Source: an uncultured Chitinophaga sp. (GTDB taxonomy: Bacteria; Bacteroidota; Bacteroidia; Chitinophagales; Chitinophagaceae). From it: a stretch of DNA of 27,668 nucleotides. The notes beneath the pieces are model-generated. The model ran no database searches. It had not been told where the DNA came from and saw only the letters and a list, made by a program, of their open reading frames with translations. The translations under genes and the position numbers were made by a program. The stretch spans positions 1 to 27,668 of the forward strand of contig NZ_CALNBI010000131.1 of the NCBI RefSeq assembly GCF_937874145.1, given 5' to 3'. Shown here one piece after another: positions 14,935 through 22,731 of this stretch (position 1 is its first letter; each line of letters opens with the position of its first letter).

Positions 14935-17900
14935 TTAGAAAGTGATGTTCAACCCTAACGCATATGTACGCGTAGTGGGATATGGGCTCAGTTCTATGCC
15001 GGCTTCGAGCGGACTGCTGCTGTTCTGCAGGCTCAGGAAGCCATCCTGTTTCGGGTTGCTGGAAATCATTTCCGGGCTGAAGCCGCTGAAACGCTTCACC
15101 GTGAACAGGTTCTGCGATGTCAGGTACACGCGCACCCTTTCTATTTTAATTGCATCCAGCACATTTTTAGGCAACGAATACCCAACGGTCAGGTTGTTCA
15201 GCCGGAAGAAATTCCCCGACTCCACGAAATAAGTGGATGCAGGCGTATTACCATACAGGACGCGCGGATCGGTGGCAGAAGGCCGGCTGGCCGTCCAGCG
15301 GCGGTCGGCGTAATCCGACTCGATATTGTCCGTCACTTCATACCGGAATGCCTTCTTCCCGTTGTAGATTTTATTGCCGGCGTTGCCGTAAAAATCCATG
15401 CTGAAATCAAGCCCTTTGTAATTGAACCCGGCATTGATGCCGTAATAAAATTTGGGTTGATACGATCCCGCATAAATACGGTCCAGGTCGTTGATGGCGC
15501 CGTTGCCGTCCACATCGCGGTATTGCAAATCGCCGGGCTGCGCATTCGGCTGGATCTTCTGCCCGTTCTTATCCACATACGCATCGATGGCGGCCTGGTC
15601 GGGGAATACGCCCATGGCATCCAGCACGAAGAAAGAACCGATCGGCTGACCGTTGTCCGTTTTGGTGATATTACCCTGCTGCCCCACGCCGCCGCGGAAC
15701 AATGGCTGCCCCTGGTTGAGGCCTGTCACCTCGTTGTTGTTCAGCGTCATATTGCCGCCGATGTTGTAACTGAAATCATCCGACAGGTTATCCTTCCATC
15801 CCAACGTAAATTCCCAACCCCGGTTAACGAACGAGCCGGCATTCGTCGTGTATTCATTATCCGGATCGCCGAGCAGGCCGGGAATTTTCACGGTCACCAG
15901 GGCGTCTTTCGTTTTCTTGTTATAATAATTCACCTCACCCGTCAGCCTGCTTTCCAGGAACGCGAATTCAAGGCCGAAATCATATTCTTCGGTGGTTTCC
16001 CATTTCAGGTTGCGGTCTTTGATATCGGCGAGGTTGGTACCTAATGTGGGCGTGCCGTTGAAGAAATACAGCAGGCCTGAGTTGGCGGTGAGGATGTAGA
16101 GGTTGGAAGCGATGTTGTCGTTCCCGATGCGCCCCCAGCTGCCGCGGAGCTTCAGGAAGCTCAGGGCGCCGTCTTTCGGCATCCAGGGCTCCTCAGAAAT
16201 CACCCAGCCGGCGCCCACCGCCGGGAAGTACCCGTTCCTGTTATCGGAAGGGAAGCGGGACGACGCATCGTTACGGAACGATACCGTCAACAGGTATTTA
16301 TCCGCATAACTGTAATTGACGCGCCCCAGCCAGGAACGGCGGGCGTATTTGTCGCCGTCGGCCGTGTTGGTGGAAGTGTTGGGGTCCCCCGCGATGAGGT
16401 ACCACATATCCGGACTGTTCGGCACATTCCTGCGCAGCCCTTCGAGATAATTCCCTTCATATTCCTGCGAAGTGAAACCGGCCAGTACGGTGAGGTCGTG
16501 GCGGTCGAAGCGTTGCTGGAACGTTACGGTATTATCCCAGATCCATTCCGTCCCTTCTTCCTTCACCATGGTGAGCTGGCTCTCTGGCCGCTGCTGGTTG
16601 CCGCCGGCCACGAGGAATGTGGTTTCATCATTCAGGAAGGCGGCATTATACCGCCGCCGGTTCTGGAACCCCTGGTTGGCGCTGATGCTGCTGCGGAGCT
16701 TGATGAATTCCCATGGGCTGTATTCCAGGTACCCCGTTCCCTGCAGGCGGTTTTCCTTGTAGCGGTCGTTGACCTTATCGATGGACAAAATGGAATTGCC
16801 AACGTTCTGGAACGCGGAAGTATTGCCGTATTTGCCATCCCGGGTGATGGGGATCACGGGAGCGGCGCGGTAGGTGTTGTTGTACACTTCGGCGAGGTTC
16901 ACGTTCTGCGTGGTGTTGTGCATGTACGACACCTGGGCCACGAATTTCAGGTTATCGGCGATGTTCCATTCGTTGTTGGAGCGGATGGTGAAGCGGTCGT
17001 ATTTGTTACCTTGCACAATGCCTTCGTCGGTCAGGTAACCGGCGTTGAAATAGTACAGGAATTTCTCGGTGCCGCCGGAAAGGGAGACGTTATGTGTTTG
17101 CTGGAATCCCTTGCGCAGGAGCGCGCCGTACCAATCGCTGTTGGCCCCGTAATCGGGAATGGTGACGTTGGGGCCCGCATCTTTCAGGTAATCCGTGTAT
17201 TGCGACGCGTTGGCCATTTTCACCTGGTTCGCTACTTCCCGCCAGCCCACCGTCATATTGTAAGCCACTTCCATCTTGCCGGCGCGGCCGCGCTTGGTGG
17301 TGATGATGATCACTCCATTGGCCGCGCGCACACCGTAGATGGCGGAAGCGGATGCGTCTTTCAGCACGTCCATCGTGAGGATATCGGCGGTATTGATATT
17401 GCGGATATCGTTCGTCAGTACCCCGTCCACTACGTACAAAGGTTCCGCGCCTGCGAGCATACTGCCCGTACCACGGACGCGCACCTGCGGTTGCGAGCCC
17501 GGCGCGCCAGAGCTCACGATCTGCACACCCGCCAGCTTACCCTGCACGCCTTGCGTAGCGGTATTGACAGGCTGCGCCGCAATGGCTTCGCCGGAAATGC
17601 TTCCTACAGAGCCCGTGAGGTCGCGCTTGCGGCGGGTGCCGTAACCGACCACCACCACCTGGTTCAGTTCGCTGGCTGAGGATTCCAGCACAATATCGAT
17701 CACCGAACGGCCGCCCAGCGGCACTTCCTGCGGCGTATAACCGATATAGGAAAATATCAGCACGGCATTGGCGTCGGTCACATTCAGGGAATAAGTACCG
17801 TCAGGCTGGGTGACGGTTCCGGTGCTGGTTCCTTTGATCTGGATGGTAACCCCTGGCAATGGGTTCCCGTCTTTGTCCTTTACCGTCCCTTTCACGGGGT

Positions 17901-17988
17901 CGAACGGCGGACCGGCTATCGCGGCCTGTGCATGTTCCGTGGAAAAGAACAGCAGTACCGCGACAAACATGAGTAAGCCTGGTTTCAT
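14935..17988 (-). CDS. SusC/RagA-family TonB-dependent outer membrane transporter
   Basis: TonB-dependent transporter (1017 aa) importing oligosaccharides across the outer membrane together with SusD. A signal peptide (about 1-22) is followed by a carboxypeptidase-regulatory-like beta-sandwich (GTVKDKDGNPLPGVTIQIKG to IVLES), a TonB-box region (ELNQVVVVGYGTRRKRDLTG), the plug with GVQIVSSGAPGSQPQVRVRG and PLYVVDGV, the SusC signature LKDASASAIYGVRAANGVII, and a large 22-strand barrel ending in ALGLNITF. There is no N-terminal STN signalling domain, so control by an anti-sigma factor relay is not expected. First gene of the SusCD-GH144 unit; a terminator 165 bp upstream isolates it from the sulfatase. 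Confidence 0.97.
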   Translation of the reverse strand: MKPGLLMFVAVLLFFSTEHAQAAIAGPPFDPVKGTVKDKDGNPLPGVTIQIKGTSTGTVTQPDGTYSLNVTDANAVLIFSYIGYTPQEVPLGGRSVIDIVLESSASELNQVVVVGYGTRRKRDLTGSVGSISGEAIAAQPVNTATQGVQGKLAGVQIVSSGAPGSQPQVRVRGTGSMLAGAEPLYVVDGVLTNDIRNINTADILTMDVLKDASASAIYGVRAANGVIIITTKRGRAGKMEVAYNMTVGWREVANQVKMANASQYTDYLKDAGPNVTIPDYGANSDWYGALLRKGFQQTHNVSLSGGTEKFLYYFNAGYLTDEGIVQGNKYDRFTIRSNNEWNIADNLKFVAQVSYMHNTTQNVNLAEVYNNTYRAAPVIPITRDGKYGNTSAFQNVGNSILSIDKVNDRYKENRLQGTGYLEYSPWEFIKLRSSISANQGFQNRRRYNAAFLNDETTFLVAGGNQQRPESQLTMVKEEGTEWIWDNTVTFQQRFDRHDLTVLAGFTSQEYEGNYLEGLRRNVPNSPDMWYLIAGDPNTSTNTADGDKYARRSWLGRVNYSYADKYLLTVSFRNDASSRFPSDNRNGYFPAVGAGWVISEEPWMPKDGALSFLKLRGSWGRIGNDNIASNLYILTANSGLLYFFNGTPTLGTNLADIKDRNLKWETTEEYDFGLEFAFLESRLTGEVNYYNKKTKDALVTVKIPGLLGDPDNEYTTNAGSFVNRGWEFTLGWKDNLSDDFSYNIGGNMTLNNNEVTGLNQGQPLFRGGVGQQGNITKTDNGQPIGSFFVLDAMGVFPDQAAIDAYVDKNGQKIQPNAQPGDLQYRDVDGNGAINDLDRIYAGSYQPKFYYGINAGFNYKGLDFSMDFYGNAGNKIYNGKKAFRYEVTDNIESDYADRRWTASRPSATDPRVLYGNTPASTYFVESGNFFRLNNLTVGYSLPKNVLDAIKIERVRVYLTSQNLFTVKRFSGFSPEMISSNPKQDGFLSLQNSSSPLEAGIELSPYPTTRTYALGLNITF

Positions 17989-18152
17989 ACATCAACGAGT
18001 TTTGAATGTCAGTAAATGGGTTGAAAGGAAAGGGCTAAACAGGCGGCGTACGGGGAAAAATAGGGAGAACGACTGCATATACATTACAATCGACAGGAAA
18101 TGAATGTTCAGTGCTGTTGGCCATTTCAGCCCCCAACAGAGCATTCGGGCAA

Positions 18153-18190
18153 TAAAAAACCCTCCCGGTACAACTACCGGGAGGGTTTTA
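18153..18190 (-). terminator. Terminator between sulfatase and SusC
   Basis: An 11-bp stem, CCCTCCCGGTA / TACCGGGAGGG with a CAAC loop, is flanked by A and T runs that extend the pairing. On the minus strand it is followed by six T, 19 bp after the sulfatase stop. It splits the locus into two transcription units. Confidence 0.9.
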
Positions 18191-18208
18191 GCAGATATGT
18201 TAACTGCA

Positions 18209-19675
18209 TCAGGGCTGCACTTTGGCGGCGGGGCGTCTTTCGGTGCCGGGCATTTTGCGGAGTTCGTCGCCGAGCGACTGGCGGTAGTTATCGGCGATGG
18301 CTTCGAGGTCTTTCACGACCTGCGGGAACACTTTGCTGACGTCCGTGGTTTCGCCGGGATCGATGCTAAGGTCGTACAACCCGCCTTCGGTGGGCACGTC
18401 GGGCGCGGGTGCGGGGAAGCCGTCGTATCCGGGGGGATTAAGGCGGTAGGTGCGGGCCTTATGGGGGAATACGAGCTTGTAATTCCCTTTGCGCACGGCT
18501 TCCAGGTTGTTGACGTTGTAATAGTATACGAAATGCTCACGTGGATTGGCGCCCGGCTCGTTTTTGAGCAAGGGTAGGATACTGAGCCCGTCGATCTTCC
18601 GCTTGGGCAGATCCGCGCCGCAAACGGCCGCTACCGTTGGCAGGATATCGATCGCAGCGGCCACCTTGTTGCAAATGGTGCCGGCGGGAATTTTCCCGGG
18701 CCACTGCATAATGCAGGGCACGCGCTGGCCGCCTTCCCAGCTGGAGCCTTTCCCTTCGCGAAGGCCGCCGGTATTGCCGGCATGGTTGCCGTAATTGAGC
18801 CAGGGACCGTTGTCGCTGGTGAAAATCACAAGCGTATTCTTGTCTAGCCCGTTTTCTTCGAGTGTTTGCAGGATGCGGCCTACGGATGCGTCCAGTTCCA
18901 TCATGAGGTCACCGAAGAGCCCTGCACCGCTTTTCCCCCTGAATTTTTCCGACACGGCAATGGGCACATGCGGCATGCTGTGGGCCATGTAAAGGAAAAA
19001 GGGCGACTTTTTATTCTTGCGGATGAACTCGCAGGCCCGGTCGGTGTAGATGCCGGTTAGTTCCGCCTGGTCGTCGAGGCTGCGGATAATGCGGCGGGTT
19101 TCGTTCCCTTCGATAAGCGGCAAGGGCGGGTAGCGGGCGCGCCATACTTTGGAAGTTTCCGGGTAGGGCTTGCCGTCGTAATGCACGGGCCACATGTCGT
19201 TGGAGTACGGCAGGCCGAGGTATTCGCTGAAACCGTTCTGGAGCGGGAGGTACGGCACTTTCGAGCCCAGGTGCCATTTGCCGACCATGCCGGTTTTGTA
19301 GCCCTGGTCTTTGAGGATTTCCGCGATCGTTTCCTCTTCCCCGTTCAGCGCGATTTTGGAATCGGGGTTCAGGGCGTTGTGGATGCCGATGCGGTTGGGA
19401 TAGCAGCCGGTGAGCAATCCCGCCCGCGAAGCGGAACACACGGCCTGTGCGGCGTAGAAATGCGTGAAACGCATCCCCCGCGCCGCCATCCGGTCGAGGT
19501 TAGGCGTGGCGTACGGACCGCCGCCATAGCAGGCCGGGTCGCCGTAGCCCATATCGTCCATGAAAATGATGATGACGTTCGGTTTGGCGGGCGGTTGCGG
19601 CTCTGCTGGCACAAAGCTCGCCGCCATGGCGGCCGCCAGCGACAGAACGAAACAGGTGGTGATGTTCTTCAACAT
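18209..19675 (-). CDS. Type I (FGly) sulfatase, arylsulfatase-like
   Basis: Periplasmic sulfatase of 488 aa that hydrolyses sulfate esters from a glycan. The signal peptide covers about residues 1-22. Metal-binding start NVIIIFMDDMGYGD (Asp40, Asp41) is followed by the formylglycine signature AVCSASRAGLLTG: Cys80 is the residue to be oxidised and Arg84 closes the motif, with Ala instead of the commoner Pro at the third position. KTGMVGKWHLGS and VIFTSDNGPW are the other conserved blocks. An FGly-generating or anSME enzyme must act in trans; none is in the window. The frame extends upstream to 19759, but the ATG at 19675 starts the signal peptide. It follows the GH29 gene, with repeats and a palindrome in between. 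Sulfated carbohydrate is likely, the position unknown. Confidence 0.93.
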   Translation of the reverse strand: MLKNITTCFVLSLAAAMAASFVPAEPQPPAKPNVIIIFMDDMGYGDPACYGGGPYATPNLDRMAARGMRFTHFYAAQAVCSASRAGLLTGCYPNRIGIHNALNPDSKIALNGEEETIAEILKDQGYKTGMVGKWHLGSKVPYLPLQNGFSEYLGLPYSNDMWPVHYDGKPYPETSKVWRARYPPLPLIEGNETRRIIRSLDDQAELTGIYTDRACEFIRKNKKSPFFLYMAHSMPHVPIAVSEKFRGKSGAGLFGDLMMELDASVGRILQTLEENGLDKNTLVIFTSDNGPWLNYGNHAGNTGGLREGKGSSWEGGQRVPCIMQWPGKIPAGTICNKVAAAIDILPTVAAVCGADLPKRKIDGLSILPLLKNEPGANPREHFVYYYNVNNLEAVRKGNYKLVFPHKARTYRLNPPGYDGFPAPAPDVPTEGGLYDLSIDPGETTDVSKVFPQVVKDLEAIADNYRQSLGDELRKMPGTERRPAAKVQP

Positions 19676-19684
19676 GGTTGTGGA

Positions 19685-19696
19685 TTGACGCGTCAA
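19685..19696. promoter_or_regulatory. 12-bp palindrome before the sulfatase start
   Basis: TTGACGCGTCAA is a perfect palindrome ending 9 bp upstream of the sulfatase ATG. The position suits an operator, and the central CG recalls LacI-type sites, but it differs from the CAAACGTTTG pair. Function is inferred. Confidence 0.3.
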
Positions 19697-19771
19697 ACGA
19701 GTGGGTTGTATGTATACGCTAATGTAATAAGAATGAAGGGATAAGCATATCCCTTCCATAAAACACCGATG

Positions 19772-19809
19772 TCTTACCCATATCTTACCCCTTTATGAGG
19801 GTAAGATAT
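19772..19809. repeat. Three TCTTACCC boxes (two direct, one inverted) between GH29 and sulfatase
   Basis: TCTTACCC occurs at 19772-19779 and 19783-19790, exactly 11 bp apart, and again inverted at 19799-19806. The last two form an 11-bp perfect inverted repeat (19780-19790 / 19799-19809) with an 8-nt loop. There is no T-run on the minus strand after it, so a plain intrinsic terminator is unlikely. A helical-phase array of protein binding sites is an alternative. Confidence 0.5.
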
Positions 19810-19828
19810 CCCCGGCTTTACCCCCTGG

Positions 19829-21199
19829 TTAATCTGCCAGAATCAGTTCTATGACGGGTATTTCCACGCCGGGCTTGATGACGGGCAGGCTTAGATTCAG
19901 GTCGTTGGCGCCAAGTTCGCTTTTGATCCAGTGGCTGACGGGCGCGCTGATCTTGATTTCGGAGCCATCGTGCAGGAACTGTGCGTACTTGATCTTGCCT
20001 TTATAACCGGGCAGTGTGAAGTTCTGCAGGGGATAATCGAGCAGGTGGACGTATAGGCGCTTCGTAGCGGGATTGAAAGTAAGCAAGCTGTGCTCGGGGC
20101 GCGCGAAGGAATCGGGGGCCTGTGTGCAGCCGTAGATGGCGCGGCTATTGTATTCCATCCAGTCGCCCATGCCGGAGAGCGCCTTCAGCGCGCGCGCGTC
20201 GAATTTGCCGCGGGCGGTGGGGCCTACGTTGAGGAGAAGGTTGCCGCCTTTGCTGACCGTTTCGGCGAGGAGCACGAGCAGTTGCTTATTGTCTTTCCAG
20301 GTGTTTTCATCCCGGTAATAGCCCCACGAACCGGAGAAGGTCTGGCAGGTTTCCCAGGGTACGCGCTGGCCGTTTACCGTGGGCCAGGCGGGCACTTTGA
20401 ATTGTTCAGGTGTGATGAAATCACCGCCATCGGCATACTCTTTCAGATCAAGGCGGTCGTTGACGATGATGCCGGGCTGGAGCTTGCGCACCATTTTGAT
20501 GAGATCCACGGAACCCCAGTCGTTATGGTCTTTCCCGCGTTTACCGGGGTAGGAGAAGTCGAGCCAGAGCATATCGATCTGGCCGTAATTGCTGAGCAGT
20601 TCGCGCACCTGGTTCATGAGGTAAGTGCGGTATTTGCTCATATCGCGGTTCTTGTTAAGTTCGTCATATTCTTCGTCGGTCCGTGGCCGGTGGGCATGGG
20701 TGCCGTCGATGGTGAAGTGGGGGTGGTGCCAGTCGATGAGTGAATAATAGAACCCGACGCGGAGGCCTTCGGCGCGGAATGCATCGACCCATTCGCGGAT
20801 GAGGTCTCTTTTGGCGGGCGTGTTGGTGGCTTTATAGTCGGTGTATTTCGAATCGAAGAGGCAGAACCCGTCGTGGTGCTTGGTGGTGATGACGGCGTAC
20901 TTCATGCCGGCAGCTTTAGCACTGCGGGCCCATTCGCGGGGGTTGTAAAGATCCGGGTTGAAGAGGTCGAAGTATTGGCGGTATGCGGCTTCGGAGATAT
21001 GTTCGCGTTGCTGCACCCATTCGTGGCGTGCGGGGAGTGCGTACAGGCCCCAGTGGATGAACATGCCGAACCGGTCGTTGGTCCACCAGGCGAGGCGTTT
21101 TTCTTTTTGTGCGGGTGTTTCGTTGAACAGCCGTTTTTCCTGGGCGGTGGCGGAGAGGCCGGCGGCGCAGAGGAGGAGGAAAAGGAGTGATCGTTTCAT
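19829..21199 (-). CDS. GH29 alpha-L-fucosidase
   Basis: Periplasmic retaining alpha-L-fucosidase, 456 aa, with a signal peptide (1-19, ending LSATA). GH29 motifs in order: WWTNDRFGMFIHWGLYALPA (38-57), KYAVITTKHHDGFCLFDSKY (100-119), GFYYSLIDWHHP, then YGQIDMLWLDFSYPG with Asp214 as the expected nucleophile, VNDRLDLKEYADGGDF, ETCQTFSGSWGYYRDE, and GGNLLLNVGPTARGKF. A C-terminal beta domain follows. The length is typical. It is the promoter-distal end of the PUL on this strand and precedes the sulfatase by about 150 bp. Together with the GH95 enzymes it points to fucose on the target glycan. The linkage specificity is not evident from sequence. Confidence 0.95.
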   Translation of the reverse strand: MKRSLLFLLLCAAGLSATAQEKRLFNETPAQKEKRLAWWTNDRFGMFIHWGLYALPARHEWVQQREHISEAAYRQYFDLFNPDLYNPREWARSAKAAGMKYAVITTKHHDGFCLFDSKYTDYKATNTPAKRDLIREWVDAFRAEGLRVGFYYSLIDWHHPHFTIDGTHAHRPRTDEEYDELNKNRDMSKYRTYLMNQVRELLSNYGQIDMLWLDFSYPGKRGKDHNDWGSVDLIKMVRKLQPGIIVNDRLDLKEYADGGDFITPEQFKVPAWPTVNGQRVPWETCQTFSGSWGYYRDENTWKDNKQLLVLLAETVSKGGNLLLNVGPTARGKFDARALKALSGMGDWMEYNSRAIYGCTQAPDSFARPEHSLLTFNPATKRLYVHLLDYPLQNFTLPGYKGKIKYAQFLHDGSEIKISAPVSHWIKSELGANDLNLSLPVIKPGVEIPVIELILAD

Positions 21200-21707
21200 A
21201 GCAGCATCTGTATTTTAATAGCGTGCGGCAAGATAGTTTACGGGGATTGGGGTGGATGGTAGTTTTTTGGCATTGATTGGGTGAATTTGAATTTTGCGGA
21301 GCAATTGGGGATGAAGGAGGGTAATGCGCCATTCGATTCTCCGGTGTTACATGGAACATGCTGGCTGAAGGATCACTATGATCGTTGGGGAATCAGCCCA
21401 CAGTTTGTTAACTCGATATTCATTAACAATTAATTAACAACCCAGGCAATCAAACAGCATTAACATCGCATCAGGAGTTATTTTTTAAAGATGAAACGTT
21501 TGTTGTTAGCCATTGGTTTGGCAAATTCGTTCATAGGCAGGGCACCCGCAGGCACATCAGCGCCGGCGGGCTTTTTATATGTATAAACGTCTGCTGTGGC
21601 GGATCCTGAAAATTGGCAAAACATGCCCGGCCGATGGTTGCCTGCTTTCCCGGCGCCATTCACCCGGATAGGAAAAGGCCTCTTTGAGGCCGCCGGCCGA
21701 ATGGTAT

Positions 21708-21735
21708 TAGCTACCCTTTGGGTAGCTATTTTATT
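21708..21735 (+). terminator. Intrinsic terminator-like hairpin
   Basis: TAGCTACCC-TTT-GGGTAGCTA, a 9-bp perfect stem, is followed by TTTTATTT. It acts in the + direction, although no recognised + strand gene precedes it. Confidence 0.6.
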
Positions 21736-21845
21736 TGTTAATAAAAATCAAAATATGACATATTTATAACATGGCGTTAACACTGGTCAAAACGGCTGTA
21801 ACGTAATATTGATGCATGATCTACGCTCCAAGTTAGCCATTAGGA

Positions 21846-21875
21846 AGGCAACCTCTTTTATGAGGTTGCCTTTTT
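21846..21875 (+). terminator. Intrinsic terminator, + strand
   Basis: AGGCAACCTC-TTTTAT-GAGGTTGCCT, a 10-bp perfect stem, is followed directly by TTTTT. It would end a short transcript beginning after the hairpin at 21708. The minus strand lacks a T-run. Confidence 0.75.
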
Positions 21876-22098
21876 CAAATAGTTCGTTCGGTGCTGTAAT
21901 AATGCAGGGCTGCGCCGTAATTTCGGAGAGAATCCTATCGAAGCAAAGTAGTACTGTATTATTCGTTAACCTTTTAAACCAATGCCCGCGAATGATGTGA
22001 TTTTTTATTTCAGCTTAAGACACAGTAAAGCATTCCATTCCGTCCAGGACACATTCGTAAACAACATTTACAATTTAGCTTAAACCCCCTGTTGATCC

Positions 22099-22386
22099 AT
22101 GCCAAAGCGTTATTTTGAAAGACTACAGACCATCGACTACCTGATCCGTATCAAAGGCACCGGAAAGCCCGCCCAGCTGGCCAAACGCCTCCGGATCTCG
22201 GAAAGAACCTTGTACGAGTTCCTCAAGCTCATGAAAGACCTGGGAGCCCCTATCGAATACGATAGATTCAAGGAAAGTTATTATTACGGGGAAAAAGGTG
22301 GGTTCAATATCAAGTTCACCAAACTGCTCGCCGGACTTACCACGGCCGTCCCCGCCCTGGTCATCTGCATAATGCAAATGACTTAG
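22099..22386 (+). CDS. Small helix-turn-helix protein of unknown function
   Basis: A 95-aa protein with an HTH_11-like winged-helix start. MPKRYFERLQTIDYLIRIKG is the first helix, and PAQLAKRLRISERTLYEFLK (about 29-48) is the helix-turn-helix. GAPIEYDRFKESYYYGEKG with a closing beta-hairpin FNIKF resembles the wing. Short proteins of this type occur as orphan genes in Chitinophagaceae and their targets are unknown. Here the domain is followed by about 20 hydrophobic residues (LLAGLTTAVPALVICIMQM), which could be a membrane segment or an altered end. The start ATG is clear; a terminator-like hairpin follows at 22448. It may bind DNA, but no partner is indicated by the neighbours. Confidence 0.75.
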   Translation: MPKRYFERLQTIDYLIRIKGTGKPAQLAKRLRISERTLYEFLKLMKDLGAPIEYDRFKESYYYGEKGGFNIKFTKLLAGLTTAVPALVICIMQMT

Positions 22387-22731
22387 CATTAATTCTTCAT
22401 GACCAACACGCCGGTTAACAATCAATTAACTCAAGCGTGATCACCTTAAAGCTATTTTGTTGTCGTAATCACGTTATGGCAACAAGGTAGCTTTTTGCCA
22501 TGGCGTCTACCCTCCGTCTGACCACTGCATTGCTACATCCAGACTGTGCTGGCCCCAACTATCAATTGCACGAGCGGGTTTCTGTCCAGTTACCGGCCTG
22601 CAATTTTTCTGCGGCAGCACCGATCCTGAGATACAACGATTTTTATACGCGGTTTAGATCGATACGATCAACTTAGATGCTTAGACAATGCAGGTTTCTT
22701 TTCAGTCACCTGCCCCTTCACCCAGCCGCGT
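22387..22731. other. 345-bp gap between the HTH gene and the lipoprotein gene
   Basis: It contains the terminator hairpin at 22448-22496 and, near the lipoprotein 3' end, a weak GCAGGT/ACCTGC inverted repeat (22690-22713) without a T-run. Nothing else was recognised. Confidence 0.5.
22448..22496 (+). terminator. Terminator of the small HTH gene
   Basis: AAAGCTATTTTGTTG pairs with CAACAAGGTAGCTTT over 15 positions (two G-U pairs in RNA) around a 17-nt loop, and the right arm runs into TTTTT. It lies about 60 bp after the HTH stop. Confidence 0.65.

Larger units (their letters stand above)
21200..22098. other. 899-bp region without a convincing gene
   Basis: It contains TTAAC-rich AT tracts (for example 21408-21440), two good + strand terminator hairpins (21708 and 21846) and a short GGCCTC-TTT-GAGGCC stem at 21678-21692. 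A 31-codon frame at 21491-21586 (MKRLLLAIGLANSF start, signal-like) and longer frames across the hairpins exist but have no clear coding character. The terminators imply one or two short + strand transcripts that I cannot identify. Confidence 0.5.

Noticed and set aside
13437..14945. 502-codon + strand frame across susD
   Set aside because: Exact mirror of the SusD gene; no signal peptide or known motif, and SusD conservation explains the lack of stops.
16498..17679. 393-codon + strand frame across susC
   Set aside because: Antisense to the SusC plug and barrel start, both strongly conserved on the other strand.
21491..21586. 31-codon + strand frame with a signal-peptide-like start (MKRLLLAIGLANSF)
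   Set aside because: Too short, no family, and no clear promoter. The start has an AT-rich upstream and a terminator follows at 21708, so it was noted but not called a gene.
21478..21663. 61-codon minus strand frame starting with GTG
   Set aside because: No ATG at a suitable place, the frame runs on upstream through a terminator hairpin, and no similarity is recognised.
21809..22000. 63-codon + strand frame
   Set aside because: It runs straight through the perfect terminator hairpin at 21846-21875, which argues against coding.
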